Source: Xanthostigma xanthostigma (taxonomy: Eukaryota > Arthropoda > Insecta > Raphidioptera > Raphidiidae). Taken from it: a stretch of 64,000 bases of DNA. Shown here piece by piece: positions 20,920 through 31,330 of the stretch; the first letter of the stretch is position 1; each line of letters opens with the position of its first letter. The position numbers were made by a program, and so were the translations under genes. The DNA lies in the NCBI GenBank assembly GCA_963575645.1, contig OY754475.1, positions 6,200,001 to 6,264,000 of the forward strand, in the 5' to 3' direction. The notes beneath the pieces were generated by a model that saw nothing but the letters and a program-made list of their open reading frames with translations, searched no databases and was not told where the DNA came from.

Positions 20920-23325
20920 TCAATATTTCAGGGATATTGGGGTACATTTCTCCCTTGCCGAGCATAAAACGCTAAAATGAACACCCTGCTCCTTTAATTA
21001 TGAACTGTGACATGTTTGCATTGGTAGATGTCAGAAATAGCTAACGTCAGTCGTGTTTTTCTTGTTGAAAATGCATTTATTTAATGGTTTTTGTAACGCG
21101 TCCAAACATCTCTGACACTTTCGACAGGCGTATTCTGAATTCACTTTGCAATGTCACCCCGTTACATCCGCCGTTTTAATTTACACCGACGTTTCCTGTA
21201 CGCGATTTCGAAACGTTAATTAATTTTATTGAAATTATTTCTGACAGGTGCAATTTTCAAATGTCCAAGTTCGTTAATATTGCTAATTGAGTATTCTCGA
21301 AATTTCTTCTCTCTTTTGTAGTGATGTGTCGCTCCTGAGCTCGGAGCGGAGCGAGTCGCTCTTTTTTTGTGAATGACTCACTCCGAGCGCCATTGCTCTG
21401 TGCTGAGCTGTTCGGTACTGTTGAATTCGCACATTTACAGAGCGCACACAGCACAGGCCACAGAGGCACTAGTGAATTTTGCACGTACGGAGTTATTTTG
21501 CTGAGTCATTTAATGTTGAATGACACACTGTAAGTGCAATAGTACTAAGCTTACAGTGACTTAAACCATTCACATTGACGTCGATGACAAAGATATAATA
21601 TTGTAGCAATAAACATTATTATTGTTAAGATTTGATTTTACTTTATAGTTTATCCGAAATGCGAATAATATAAGATCAGAATCATATTAAATGGCCTTTA
21701 CGAACAAAACATCTGAAATCGATTCATCACAAAAAAAATAGATCTTAACAATTTCCTTGTTGAATAACCTAAGTTTACGTCATTTTATAATTTTATATAA
21801 TAATCATTTTCTTTTGACAGATGCTATTGTAATAATACGGTAATAATTCCGTAATTATGATGGACAAATAAATAGTTTGTGCATGTCTCTTTTGTATAGT
21901 GATATACAAGGTGAACAAGTAGTTATGAAAGGTGTATTATTCACGGTTAAGTCTAAGAAAAAAATACATAATGGAATATTGTTATGCATACGTAGATATT
22001 TACTTCTGTGTGAATACGTACTTTGTACAGTATAAATCGGTATTTTTAGTGACTGATAAATCAAAACGCACGCACAAACCAACCGGCAAGTGTTGCTCTC
22101 GCTTTTCATTCACAATTTGTATTATGAACGCGAACCAATCAATGGTTTTATGGCTCGTGTGACTATTAAAACACGCTCGTTATTAACACAATGTCACATA
22201 ACTAGATAACATAAATTACTATTTAAATTTGCCATATGCAAACAGCAGAAGGAATAATTGTTTTCGGGATTTAACTGTAGTAATTACGATAATACATTTT
22301 ATTATTATTCATTCATATTACAACCAATTAGTTATAGTCGCTATTTTTAACATTTCGTCGTGTCAAACTTTTTTATTGCTTGTCTGCGGTCTGCAGCAAA
22401 TAAATTAAAAAAGATTCTTTTATAAACAGGTTGTCAATACCGATTTGTTTAATTTTTTACTTCAATTATTTAGGTTACATCTATATTTATTAACGACAAA
22501 ATTAGTTTAATATAGTAATTAAAATCAAATTAGCGTTTTTTTCTGTTTTTAATTGAGAACTGTCAAGCACGTGTTAATAAGGAACAATAGAGGATTACTC
22601 TCGCAATGAGTTGAATTTCATATCATTTTGCAGGCATAAAAAGATTTTAATATGGTACCACCGGAATCATCAAACCAAAATTATTTATTACTCTATATAA
22701 AAACATTTCAAACATTTTAATATTTTAAAATTTGAGGTGCAGAACATGTGATAAGAGTAATTAGCGAAAATGTACTTCTTATCTCGTTTTTTATTATATA
22801 TGCCGTAAAAATGCCAAGTTTCGCCGTTAAGCGCGCACGGTCGTTCAACGTCTCCCTTCCAAGCAGCTGCACACAGCGAATAAAACAATACGAAATGCGA
22901 TCGACGAACACAATGTATACAGGTACAAACTAACCAATAAATTATGCAATTTTCAATACGAGGCACGTAGAGCAGAGTATATAGAGTTTTTTATACGCTT
23001 TTCGATTATAAAATGTACACAATGTTGACTTGTATTGGCTTCAAACTCGTCATCTGACATATTATAATGAAATTTTGTTGACGCCAACATTTTTCACTGG
23101 ATGAAATTTTTCATAAATATAAAATGTGTGCATTTATCGTCTATCGACTCATATTCTCTACACATGATGTGTTCTAAATTATTTATGTAGACAATATAGA
23201 GACAAGGTGAAGATAGAAGCATATACAATAGACAGTATACAGTTTATTCATTTTTCGAAGTATATATTTTCGACTGACATTTTTTTCCAAAAAAAAAAAA
23301 TTTTTTACTGAACATTATTACCCTC
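20920..23325. other. No gene; hAT-like end at ~21315
   Basis: TAGTGATGTGTCGCTCCTGA at 21319 resembles a hAT tip and is followed by GAGC/GCTC-rich inverted motifs (21330-21400) like those in the 18926 element. Its partner end was not found. The rest is AT-rich; frames at 21257-21484, 21855-22162 and 22688-22966 overlap on both strands and look like chance. Confidence 0.35.
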
Positions 23326-23329
23326 GCGT

Positions 23330-23541
23330 TAACCGAGCGGGGTGGCGTAGCGGCGAGAGCACTAGACTCGCATTCGGGAGGTACCAGGCTCGAATCGCGA
23401 CGGGGGCAGATGTGGCTGCGAGTTTTTCCCACTGCCTCTCGCCGAGAAACGGCAATTCCTGTACCCCGGCCATCTTGTTGAGGTTTTTGATGTTTTCCCT
23501 CAACGATTCCAGATAAATATCGTATGGTTCCTTATTCAAGG
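23330..23541 (+). mobile_element. tRNA-derived SINE, copy 3, 3'-truncated
   Basis: Begins ACCGAGCGGGGTGGCGTAGC (A-box region), carries the B-box-like CAGGCTCGAATCGCGAC, and runs through CTCGCCGAGAAACGGCAATT to GGTTCCTTATTCAAGG, where it stops at a Helitron-like sequence. Roughly the last 160 bp present in copy 37502-37915 are missing. Confidence 0.8.
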
Positions 23542-23542
23542 T

Positions 23543-23724
23543 ATAAAAAAACTGTTTTAGTACCAAGTAGCTGTGTTTGATAGAATTCGCTTTAAGCTAT
23601 TAGTTAAGAAGGAAATCTGGTAGAATTCGCTCAAAGCTATTAGTTCAGACGCCGGGCCGCAGACGAAATACATTTTGCAGAATTTTATCTATCGCAGCCG
23701 CGTGAATCAGAGACGGACCGCTAG
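23543..23724 (+). mobile_element. Helitron-like 3' end (family 2)
   Basis: Two GATAGAATTCGCTT/GTAGAATTCGCTC...AGCTATTAGTT repeats lead into CAGACGCCGGGCCGCAGACG and end GAGACGGACCGCTAG, followed by T. It matches the 3' part of the longer copy at 35670-36072. The terminal CTAG and the GC-rich block near it fit Helitron 3' ends. It abuts the truncated SINE directly. Confidence 0.6.
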
Positions 23725-23729
23725 TATAA

Positions 23730-24200
23730 TATAAAACATTCATAAAGTCTATTGAAAAGGGTTGACGATATTAAAACCACCTGTAGGGAAACATGGGGAT
23801 TGCCTGACAAGAATGCGTTTTGGATAGTTCCTAAGCTAAAAGGAAAAATGGAAATATTGAACAAACAATATTATCTATACATTCTTCTTTTATTTTATAC
23901 TTCGACCTATGTATGTTTTTTTTTAATATATTTTTTTAGCTTTGTGCAGACTTTCAATAGAAAATAGCACCGCTGTTTTTTACACACGAACTATTCTCAG
24001 CTATTTGAATTTTGAAAAGAAACTCCGACGCTGCAAATAAAACATTTTTCGCAGAAAATAACCAAATATTCAGCAATTAGTCACCTCATTGACTTCTGTC
24101 AATATTTATTGAAGACTGAAGAGCAAGTTACATGAATTTTTAAAGCAAGCCTTTAACTAGATCTGAATATTGAATATAATAACTCGAAATATAAAAATCC
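23730..24200. other. No gene recognised
   Basis: AT-rich; a 71-codon plus-strand frame at 23752-23967 has no recognisable features. No paired element ends were seen. Confidence 0.3.
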
Positions 24201-24202
24201 TT

Positions 24203-24459
24203 GGATATAATAATAATAATCATTACGATTAGATTCCAAATACAGCATATTTTCACTGAATTAGTGAAAGCATAATAATATTAAACGATTATCGTCATAA
24301 TATTTTTTTAGAAGGCTTATATATAAGAAAAATTTAAATGTCACTGCCTTCTAAAAAAATATTATGACGATAATCGTTTAATATTATTATGCTTTCACTA
24401 ATTCAGTGAAAATATGCTGTATTTGGAATCTAATCGTAATGATTATTATTATTATATCC
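24203..24459. repeat. 257-bp palindrome
   Basis: Arm 24203-24316 pairs with 24346-24459 (114 bp each) around a 29-bp loop. The arms look almost perfect, with ATTCCAAATACAGCATATTT and AAATATGCTGTATTTGGAAT as examples, and begin and end in AATAAT runs. Non-coding; no duplication of flanking bases was found. Confidence 0.85.
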
Positions 24460-24799
24460 AGTGTAATAATACAGTAATTAAAAATCTTTCTCTTGGTTTA
24501 TTAGTTTATAAAAATCCTTGTCAAGTAGAAAACTTCACGATTCGAACGTTTTCTTGTTCGAGTTATAGAGTTTCTACTGTAATTTAAATTTTAAATGTAT
24601 CTCGTGCATCTCTTAGTCTTGAGCAGTCCATTAGTGTATGGCCAAAGAGTAAAAGTAACCCATAGGTTTTTTGTTTAGTCATAAAATGAAATCATAGCAT
24701 ATACTTTTCATAGAACTTCTAAGTTCCAACTTCGTAGAAATGGTCTTGCAATCAATAAGTTAATTGAATAAAAAAGTCGCCTGTACCGCTAATAATATT

Positions 24800-25440
24800 A
24801 ATATTAAGGCCGCCGCACACGAGGTCGGTTTTGCCGCTGGAGTCGCTTCTGGGACTTGTGGAATGACGTCACCTCGAGCTCCGTTGCGTGGTAACAAGCT
24901 GGATTTTTAAAATTAAAATCGAGGCTATTTTTCGCCGTTGTAATTCTGCTTTACTTTGAACAAAAAACCAATCAGTAGTAAACAGTATTTTGTCACGTAG
25001 GCGCCCACAAACAAACATGGCGTCAGAGTGCGTGCTCTGTTCAGAGACAATAAACGCCCACATTCGAAACGCGCGCATACCAAAACTATTTACAAATGCA
25101 GCTTCAAAACACGCATCGTGTGACGTCACAAAATCCAGAGCCACGCCATATTTGGAACCTAGCCATGCAATTCTAGCGGCAAAGTGTGCAGCTGCCTTTA
25201 TGTTCCAAGAACTATTAATCACAGATTTTTTGCACACGGTGTTTTTATCGTTTGAACGTTGTATACGTCTTCGATACGATAAAAAAATCAAGTTTCGATG
25301 AATTAATACGTCAAGTGTCACGTGGTGTTGACGTTCGGCTTAAAACAAGTGATGGGGACCAATAAATGCCGTCGGTTTTGTCACCTGTCAAAATGTCGTC
25401 TTGGTCGCAGCATTAAACGTTACAGTGTAAAAACTTGACG
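24800..25440. other. GC-richer island with overlapping ORFs, unassigned
   Basis: This stretch has higher GC and CpG than its surroundings. It carries TGACGTCA at 24865 and 25121, a CCAAT motif (AACCAATCAG, 24967), and a GTTGCGTGGTAAC string at 24882 that resembles an RFX X-box with one base missing. A plus-strand frame from ATG 25017 to 25301 begins MASECVLCSETINAHIRNAR. A 150-codon minus-strand frame overlaps it completely. No protein family is recognised, so at most one is real. It could be a promoter with a first exon or a transposon remnant. Confidence 0.25.
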
Positions 25441-25563
25441 GAGATTATTACAATGGTGTGCTTAATATGCAGGCTTGTCTCGTTGCAAAGGGCAAAGCGC
25501 TGACAACTCTAAAACGAAAAATCGTTTCATGAGTGGTTTCACATCACCCGGCCTTGTATATGT

Positions 25564-25783
25564 AATGTCCGGAATACGGGCAATGTCGACAATGCCCAAG
25601 CCACTTCGGACAATGTCCGAAATCGGACAAGGTTCAAAAAATAGATTTTTTGTAAACATGAAACGCTGACTCAAATGTCAGCGTTTCATGTTTATAAAAA
25701 ATCTATTTTTTGAACCTTGTCCGGTTTCGGACATTGCCCGATGTGGCTTGGGCATTGTCGACATTGCCCGTATCTCGGATATT
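25564..25783. repeat. 220-bp palindrome
   Basis: Arm 25564-25670 pairs with 25677-25783 around the 6-nt loop TCAAAT. Near the centre AAACATGAAACGCTGAC pairs with GTCAGCGTTTCATGTTT. Farther out GGGCAATGTCGACAATGCCC pairs with GGGCATTGTCGACATTGCCC, itself palindromic about GTCGAC. Mirrored ORFs on both arms (25462-25674, 25475-25669, 25688-25885) follow from the symmetry and are not genes. Confidence 0.85.
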
Positions 25784-25789
25784 GACCGT

Positions 25790-27140
25790 ATCATATATAC
25801 GAACACTATATCTTATAAATTGCAAATTGACAGTTATATGAAAATTATATATTGTTGTCGAGCGGGCCAACTCAGTCTCGACTAACAAATAAATAAAAAA
25901 ACAATAAACCCAACCTCAGCCCCCTTTAAAGGAATGTTGTTTGCATTCCAGCCTCTTTGGGGAATTTGAGCGCTATTTTTTTTAATGAATTGGCGCTCCC
26001 AGGAACCCGAGCTCGTATCGGTCGGTTTTTGTATGTCGGCTGGCAGATTCTCTAAAACTACGGCCGAACAGAAAACGCTAACAATCTGAGCACAAAATAT
26101 TTATCTATCCAACCTCCATCGGCACAAATTACAAGCTTCCAATACGAAACGGAGTTTACTTATTACTAGTAAATAGTAATATTTTTCATATTGGAAGTTT
26201 GTAGGTACCTATTTTTGTTATCAATTTTTTTTAATAATTTTTATGTATAAATGCGTTATTTGTAGAGCTCGTTTTTAGCTGCCTGTGCGTCGATCAGAAC
26301 TGATATTAATTAAACCCATGACACGTTACGTGATTAATTGACGCCCCAGGGGGTCAAGTACAATTCCGTAACAATCATTTGTCATCGGCATTGCTGCTCG
26401 CAAGAATATTCCGTGAACGGTGACGTAAAAAAAAAACAACATGTTTTTTACATTATTATTTCGTAACTTTATTATAACTTTGTTTAACAAAATCGACGTT
26501 GTAAAAATATCAATACGTCCGCGAGGACTACTAGCGCCGCTAGCGGACAACAGAGCGCGATTGAACTGCCTTGCAATTATTGTTTTAAACCGCGAAGCTT
26601 CTTGATAAACGATGCGGCAGGAAGCGCGACCAAAAACGACATCTGACGGCCACACGAAATCATACTCTATAACCGTCGCATTTAGTCCACAGCGCACGCT
26701 GCGATCGTTTCCCACTCACCCGACTAGAAAGGCGAGGCGCCGTGGTCTACCATTTATATAATTACTGCGGGTTTTTGGGCCACCCTTCGATCATATTTCT
26801 ACGAGACGTGAATTCTAAAAATAAATTGTCTGTAAAGTGTCAGAAGTGTAAGCCCTTAAACCGACAGATTCGTTTCGTGTCGTTGACTTCGATGCCTTCA
26901 TCACATAATATTTGACGTACGGACACTTTCGATGTTATGAAAATTTTCTCTCGCAAAGTTATTTTTAATATTCCACAGTTAATTCTGCACTGTATATTGT
27001 TTGCCTCAAGTCATGTTATTTTTAATGTGAAATTCCCCTAAAAAAGAAAATGTTCAACGTTTTTTAATTCTTTTTAACTTTTCACGGAGCGCGTAGATCA
27101 CCCAGTTGTTTTGTTTTGTTTTTTTTTAAAGTCAGCAACA
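25790..27140. other. No gene recognised; GC-richer patch 26300-26760
   Basis: A 129-codon minus-strand frame (26326-26715) covers the GC-richer patch. It shows no domain, signal peptide or family resemblance, and the CpG-rich composition lengthens frames by chance. ACTAGCGCCGCTAGCGG at 26530 is palindromic. The patch could be an untranslated exon or an old element. Confidence 0.25.
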
Positions 27141-27154
27141 ACAAGTTTATTTGA

Positions 27155-27207
27155 AACATTGGTCGATAATTTTATTGAAGAATTCTAATCAGACGTTAAA
27201 GATTTAT
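27155..27207 (-). mobile_element. Minimal Penelope-like insertion (53 bp)
   Basis: Contains only the family head, TTGGTCGATAATTTTATTGA through CTAATCAGACGTTAAAGATTT. It is flanked by the 10-bp duplication GTTTATTTGA (27145-27154, 27208-27217). It shows that the head alone can be found as an insertion. Confidence 0.65.
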
Positions 27208-27409
27208 GTTTATTTGAGCCTTGCATCAGTTCACAGTTTGTACTTATTTTTTTTTTTAATTAAAGTGCGATTTTTGTTTTTACCTGTTCTCAAACTGGGG
27301 GCTTGTAATAGATGGAGACGTCGTATAAACAACGGCATCGCTATAATCGCTCGGTTATTCGTAAGTTTTAGATAACATGTTGCCAACTGTATTTTTAGTG
27401 TATTTGCCA

Positions 27410-27515
27410 TAAGGCACTTACACTATTGGCGTCGGTCGGATGGCGGGACCTAGGGGTCGGACCAAAATTTCTCGACGTTTCATAAGTTTCTAAGAACTTT
27501 GGCACCATTTTTGGA
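27410..27515 (+). repeat. Dispersed repeat shared with 57425-57510
   Basis: GGCGTCGGTCGGATGGCGGG, then ACCTAGGGGTCGGAC, then an AACTTTGGCACCATTTTT block. The same order occurs reversed at 57425-57510. The core ACCTAGGGGT is quasi-palindromic. The family is not recognised. Confidence 0.6.
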
Positions 27516-27518
27516 AAT

Positions 27519-27572
27519 GTTTATATATATATGTATATATATATATATTTATATATTTATATATATATATAT
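27519..27572. repeat. AT dinucleotide microsatellite
   Basis: Imperfect (AT)n tract with occasional G and TTT interruptions. It separates the shared repeat at 27410 from a downstream segment (27575-27900) that looks element-derived but is unassigned. Confidence 0.8.
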
Positions 27573-28126
27573 GTGTGACCACGATAACTCTCGACAGACT
27601 TAATCGATTTAAACGAAATTTGGTCCACATGTTGGAATCCATCATCGCAAGAAGCCTATTTAAAATGGGCCCGATCGGGCCATTTTAAGGGGGGTATTTA
27701 GGGGTTGAAAAATGTTTTTGGGCCCAAAAATACGGAAAAAATTTTCAGAATCACTTCAAATTTGAAATTTAACCCTTTAGTAATTATTGAAATGTGCTGC
27801 TTAAATTTAAATAAAATCGGCCCGACAGGACCGGACTTACAAATTTTATGAAAACGCAAGTTTACTGATATGGATTTACACACTGAAGGGTGTATATAAT
27901 TTGGTACAGATGTTGAATTGGTATGTAGTATTGAAATTAAGTAAAAAAATGTTGTTTTAAGGGGTGTATTAGAGGGTAATTTTTTTTATTTTGTCCAAAA
28001 ACAAAGTTAAGTTCATACAATAGAGCCACACTGCTTATAAAAGCAAATACACTATTTTGTCGGCAGGGTTTCGCACTGCGACCCGAGTTTTTTTTCTAAG
28101 TCCACACAACTACATTTTTTATACTG

Positions 28127-28362
28127 ATATTATAAAGAGGTAAAGTTTGTAAGTTTGGATGTAGGAGGTAATCTTCGAAACTACTCATCCGATTTAAAAA
28201 AAATTTTCACCAATATTTAGAATGAACCTTCGGGATGGACTTAAGCTATATACTATCGCGTTAAAATAAAAGCGCTTTTCGGGGAGACCAATTTTGCAAC
28301 GCGAATCGACGAAAAAACGGTAGCAATCTACAAATTCGGGCGAAGCCGGACCGTGCTGCTAG
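28127..28362 (+). mobile_element. Helitron-like element (family 1), complete
   Basis: The 5' end TATACTGATATTATAAAGAG and 3' end CGGGCGAAGCCGGACCGTGC then TGCTAG (followed by T) fit the arthropod non-autonomous Helitron layout. That layout has a 5' TATACTAATATTATAAAG end, a short imperfect hairpin (CGGGCGAAGCCGG) and a 3' CTAG end inserted before T. The 236-bp interior is non-coding and shares TATTATCGCGTT and CGACGAAAAAACGGTAGCAA with 13471 and 44267. Confidence 0.7.
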
Positions 28363-28790
28363 TCATTGTTAAAAATGTTTCAAGATTTTATGTTCATTCA
28401 CAGTTTAAAGATATTGAAAAACTTCTACGACCCAGCGAATTTTAACATCAGACGTAAAATGATTTTTAAAGTATGTATGGGGAAAATCCCATTTTCGAGG
28501 TTCAAAACGATTCAAAAACGCCTTTTACCCTGTTTTTTTTTTTAATTGTCGGAATAATTACTAAAAATATTTGACTTCCATTATCGCACATTTTTTGAAA
28601 ATGATATATCATCGTATTTAATTTCGTGTCAGCTATCACAAATTCAATAGCTGATTTGTGGTGTTTCTGTTGAAATGTTACCCTCATGTTTACTGAGACG
28701 TGTTCATACAACATTACTTAAACATATTCTAATCCCAGACCTGGTGAAAGTTGTGGTAACATTTCTATAGAAACCTGTCATTATTAATTA

Positions 28791-29007
28791 CAGTAGAACC
28801 CCGATTAACCCACCGGGGCTACATCTAATTAGACCGAGCTTTCGCAAGGAATAACCCGAATTATCCGGGCAATTCAATCATTGACGTTAAATACTTTAAT
28901 CAGCAAATATTGATTTTGTCACAGAAACACGCAATCAAAAAGTTCGTATGTGCGAGTTTTTCGATTATTATTGGTTCACAATAGCTCGCGTAATCGAGGT
29001 TCTACTG
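28791..29007. mobile_element. Pogo/Tigger-like MITE
   Basis: Tips CAGTAGAACCCCGATTAACC and (right, reverse complement) CAGTAGAACCTCGATTACGC are inverted. TA flanks both sides (28789-28790, 29008-29009). The CAGTNGAACCTCGATTA tip is characteristic of pogo/Tigger elements. The 217-bp interior is non-coding. Confidence 0.8.
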
Positions 29008-29009
29008 TA

Positions 29010-29770
29010 TTCAGATCATCTCCATTTTAAATAAAATGTTCGTACATTTTCTTCGTCGAATTTTTCTTCCAGTTGAGCATATATTTTCTCCGTCGTTGAG
29101 ATTTGAGATAAGCAATTTTATTGTATCTCAATATTGGAGCTGTTTTGAACTAGCCAAGTAAAAATGTTCTTATCAGAGACACGTCCTAATAAATTTTTTG
29201 GAATTTCTTTGACACAATTTATTGCTCGTATAGTTATATTAATAGATTAGTTAACACGTTGACAACCACATAAATTAAAGGTACAAACTGAAAAAAAATA
29301 ATTATTTATCCTTTATAAGATTTCGACACTTGATTTTTTTCTTTATAATTTCACGAGTGTAATTTTCAAATTTTGTATAATCACCTTTTATTTCTAAATT
29401 AAGTACTTTTATTAAATGTCATATTTCAGTTTTGTAACTGTAATTCAATTGTTTTTCGATGATTGGTCGACGACATGTTAAAGAATTTATATATAACATC
29501 AGTCCATTTAATACCTCGGATTTAGTTTATCCTCGGATCAAAAACACCGTTGGTTTTATGATTGTTTTAATGGTTGCACAAAACAATATAGCATGCGTTC
29601 CACTTTTGTTTTGATACGTTTTTGTTTTTATATATATTGAAGCCATTTTCGCGTTCTTTTATTATTTAATCATAATTAATATAAAATTTAGTTGTAATGA
29701 TATGGTTTTTTTTCAAACGTTTATTAAATATTATTATTATCAAAATTATTTACATTATTTTTACACAATC
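29010..29770. other. No gene; downstream of the receptor gene
   Basis: AT-rich DNA lying 3' of the 5-HT7 exon. No exon, RNA gene or paired repeat was recognised. Confidence 0.3.
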
Positions 29771-29775
29771 TAATT

Positions 29776-29781
29776 TTTATT
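29776..29781 (-). terminator. Candidate poly(A) signal of the 5-HT7 gene
   Basis: The first AATAAA on the minus strand after the stop codon, giving a ~350-nt 3' untranslated region. A second AATAAA lies at 29720-29725. In DNA this AT-rich such hexamers occur by chance, so this is positional inference only. Confidence 0.3.
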
Positions 29782-30132
29782 AATTGCACTCTAAAAACTA
29801 GGAAGCTAGTCTTTAAATCTACTCGAAAAAAAATTATTTTCAATATTATAATATAGAAATGCATCTCTCATTATACTACAAATAGAAGTTCTTTTCACCT
29901 TTTTATCAGTGTTTTGTTTATAAAAATAATCTCCACAGTTCACTTTAGTATTATTCACAATATCCATGGTTACAACACCGTTTAAAAGTTTAAAGAAAAC
30001 ATGTTTTGGAAGCTTGAAGAAATAATTTAATAGTTTGAAAACTTTAATTAACTAGGAAGAAGGAAGAATAGCCATTGTTTTCTAAATCGACAAGGTTTCG
30101 GTATAATTTCCAGAAGACAGTTCCATCGAAGA

Positions 30133-30798
30133 TCATAGGAACGATTCGTGCGCAGCCTCGTTGACTTCTAAATTTTTATTATTCGTGTCTTCGGCCTCAA
30201 TATATTCCACGCCTTCTTCCGTATGAGTCGTCCTGTTCCCGATATTCCCGCAGTAAACCTGCTGGTCAGGATCGCCGTACTGGCTGTGATAGAACTCCTC
30301 TCGCATCATGTGATTCAGGCTTCCGCATCGAAAATAGAGGATCTCCTGAAACGGTTTTCGAAAATCGCGATTGAGAGTCGCGTAAATGATCGGATTCAGA
30401 AGGCTGTTGGCGTAACCCAACCATAAAAATAAGCTGCTCAAAGATTTGGGAATTTTCTGCGGATCGTAAAGAAACGGCCGCACCAAAGCCAGAACGAAAA
30501 ACGGCAACCAACACACGGTGAACGCGCTCATTATTATGCCCAGCGTGGTGCTGGCTTTGCGCTCTTTGGCCAGCTGGAAGCGTAATTTTTTCTGCGTGGA
30601 ATTGACCACGATCGGACTGGCCTTCAACGACGACAGAATGTTTGAACCGACGGACGTTTTGGTGGCCGGTTTGCGGTCGTTGTTTGGTGATTTCTTTGGT
30701 GCTAGGCTCGATAACGGTTTTGGTATCATTGGACACTGGGATTCGTTGCTTCTCCTGGTCGTGAAGCAACGCGCTATGCTGGTTTTGTCCAGACTGCA
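30133..30798 (-). CDS. 5-HT7 serotonin receptor, last coding exon
   Basis: This exon encodes the last 221 residues of a G protein-coupled receptor. The frame opens at the acceptor (first codon TGC at 30798, phase 0) and stops at 30133. In order it shows the end of intracellular loop 3 (basic, ending LRFQLAKERKASTTLGI), TM6 with the CWLP motif (SAFTVCWLPFFVLALVRPF), TM7 with NPxxY (ANSLLNPIIYATLNRDF), helix 8 (FRKPFQEILYFRC, whose Cys is a likely palmitoylation site) and an acidic tail ending ESFL, a class I PDZ-ligand type end. The TM6-TM7 block, the YFRC(G)SLN..MRE stretch and the ESFL end are as I recall them in insect 5-HT7 receptors, which couple to Gs and raise cAMP. TM1-TM5 are not in this piece; they must lie upstream, at higher coordinates. 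The internal ATG at 30729 is not a start. Overlapping ORFs on the other strand and frame are shadows. Confidence 0.9.
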   Translation of the reverse strand, partial: CSLDKTSIARCFTTRRSNESQCPMIPKPLSSLAPKKSPNNDRKPATKTSVGSNILSSLKASPIVVNSTQKKLRFQLAKERKASTTLGIIMSAFTVCWLPFFVLALVRPFLYDPQKIPKSLSSLFLWLGYANSLLNPIIYATLNRDFRKPFQEILYFRCGSLNHMMREEFYHSQYGDPDQQVYCGNIGNRTTHTEEGVEYIEAEDTNNKNLEVNEAAHESFL

Positions 30799-30820
30799 CT
30801 GAAATAATAAAAAAACATTA
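30799..30820 (-). other. 3' splice site of the 5-HT7 last exon
   Basis: Read on the minus strand, a T-rich tract ends in ATTTCAG (AG at 30800-30799), immediately before the TGC codon that keeps the receptor frame open. A second AG five bases on (at 30795-30794) would shift the frame, so 30799 is preferred. Confidence 0.8.
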
Positions 30821-31062
30821 GGTTAGAAACATTTTATTAAGTGGTATAGTAATAACTTGGACTAAATTAAGGAATTGCTAAATTCTACAAATTTTCAGCG
30901 TTTCGTAGACTGTTTATCCCCGAAATGATCCCAATTTGTAAAATTTTGCATTTGTATTATTGAATTAAAGTTTCCATTATCCTACTATTTATTTATTATT
31001 ATCATAGACGATATCAATTTTAATTATTTTAATGTTAGGTTTCTTTTCTAGTATTGTAGTTT

Positions 31063-31330
31063 ATCTATATATATATACATAAGAGAAATACAATTAACTG
31101 ACTAATTCATCACGAAATGTCTAAAACTGTACGCCCGATTAACTTGGCATAGTTACTCCTTTCTCGACGTAAACACCCACTAAGAACAGATTTGATGCAA
31201 ATCATATCCATCTACCATCAGATATACTGTGGGTGTGAGTTGTTACGTGGGTTTGGATAGTTTGGTAGATGGCAAGGTCAATATAATATTTCCAGAGAAA
31301 GAGAGGGGAAAGAAACAATACAGTTGAGGA
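31063..31330. repeat. Dispersed repeat, copy B, Helitron-like start
   Basis: Starts TCTATATATATATACATAAG followed by ACTGACTAATTCATCACGAA, which resembles Helitron-associated repeats of insects. From 31168 it matches copy A (GGGTGTGAGTTGTTACGTGG at 31228). The right boundary is unclear. Confidence 0.45.

Noticed and set aside
25462..25885. Three ORFs with similar residues around 25.5-25.9 kb
   Set aside because: They are mirror images created by the palindrome at 25564-25783.
26326..26715. 129-codon minus-strand ORF
   Set aside because: No domain, signal peptide or conserved motif; a CpG-rich patch extends frames on either strand.
30223..30802. ORFs of 67-177 codons overlapping the 5-HT7 exon in other frames
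   Set aside because: Shadows of the real exon; only the minus frame ending at 30133 has receptor motifs.
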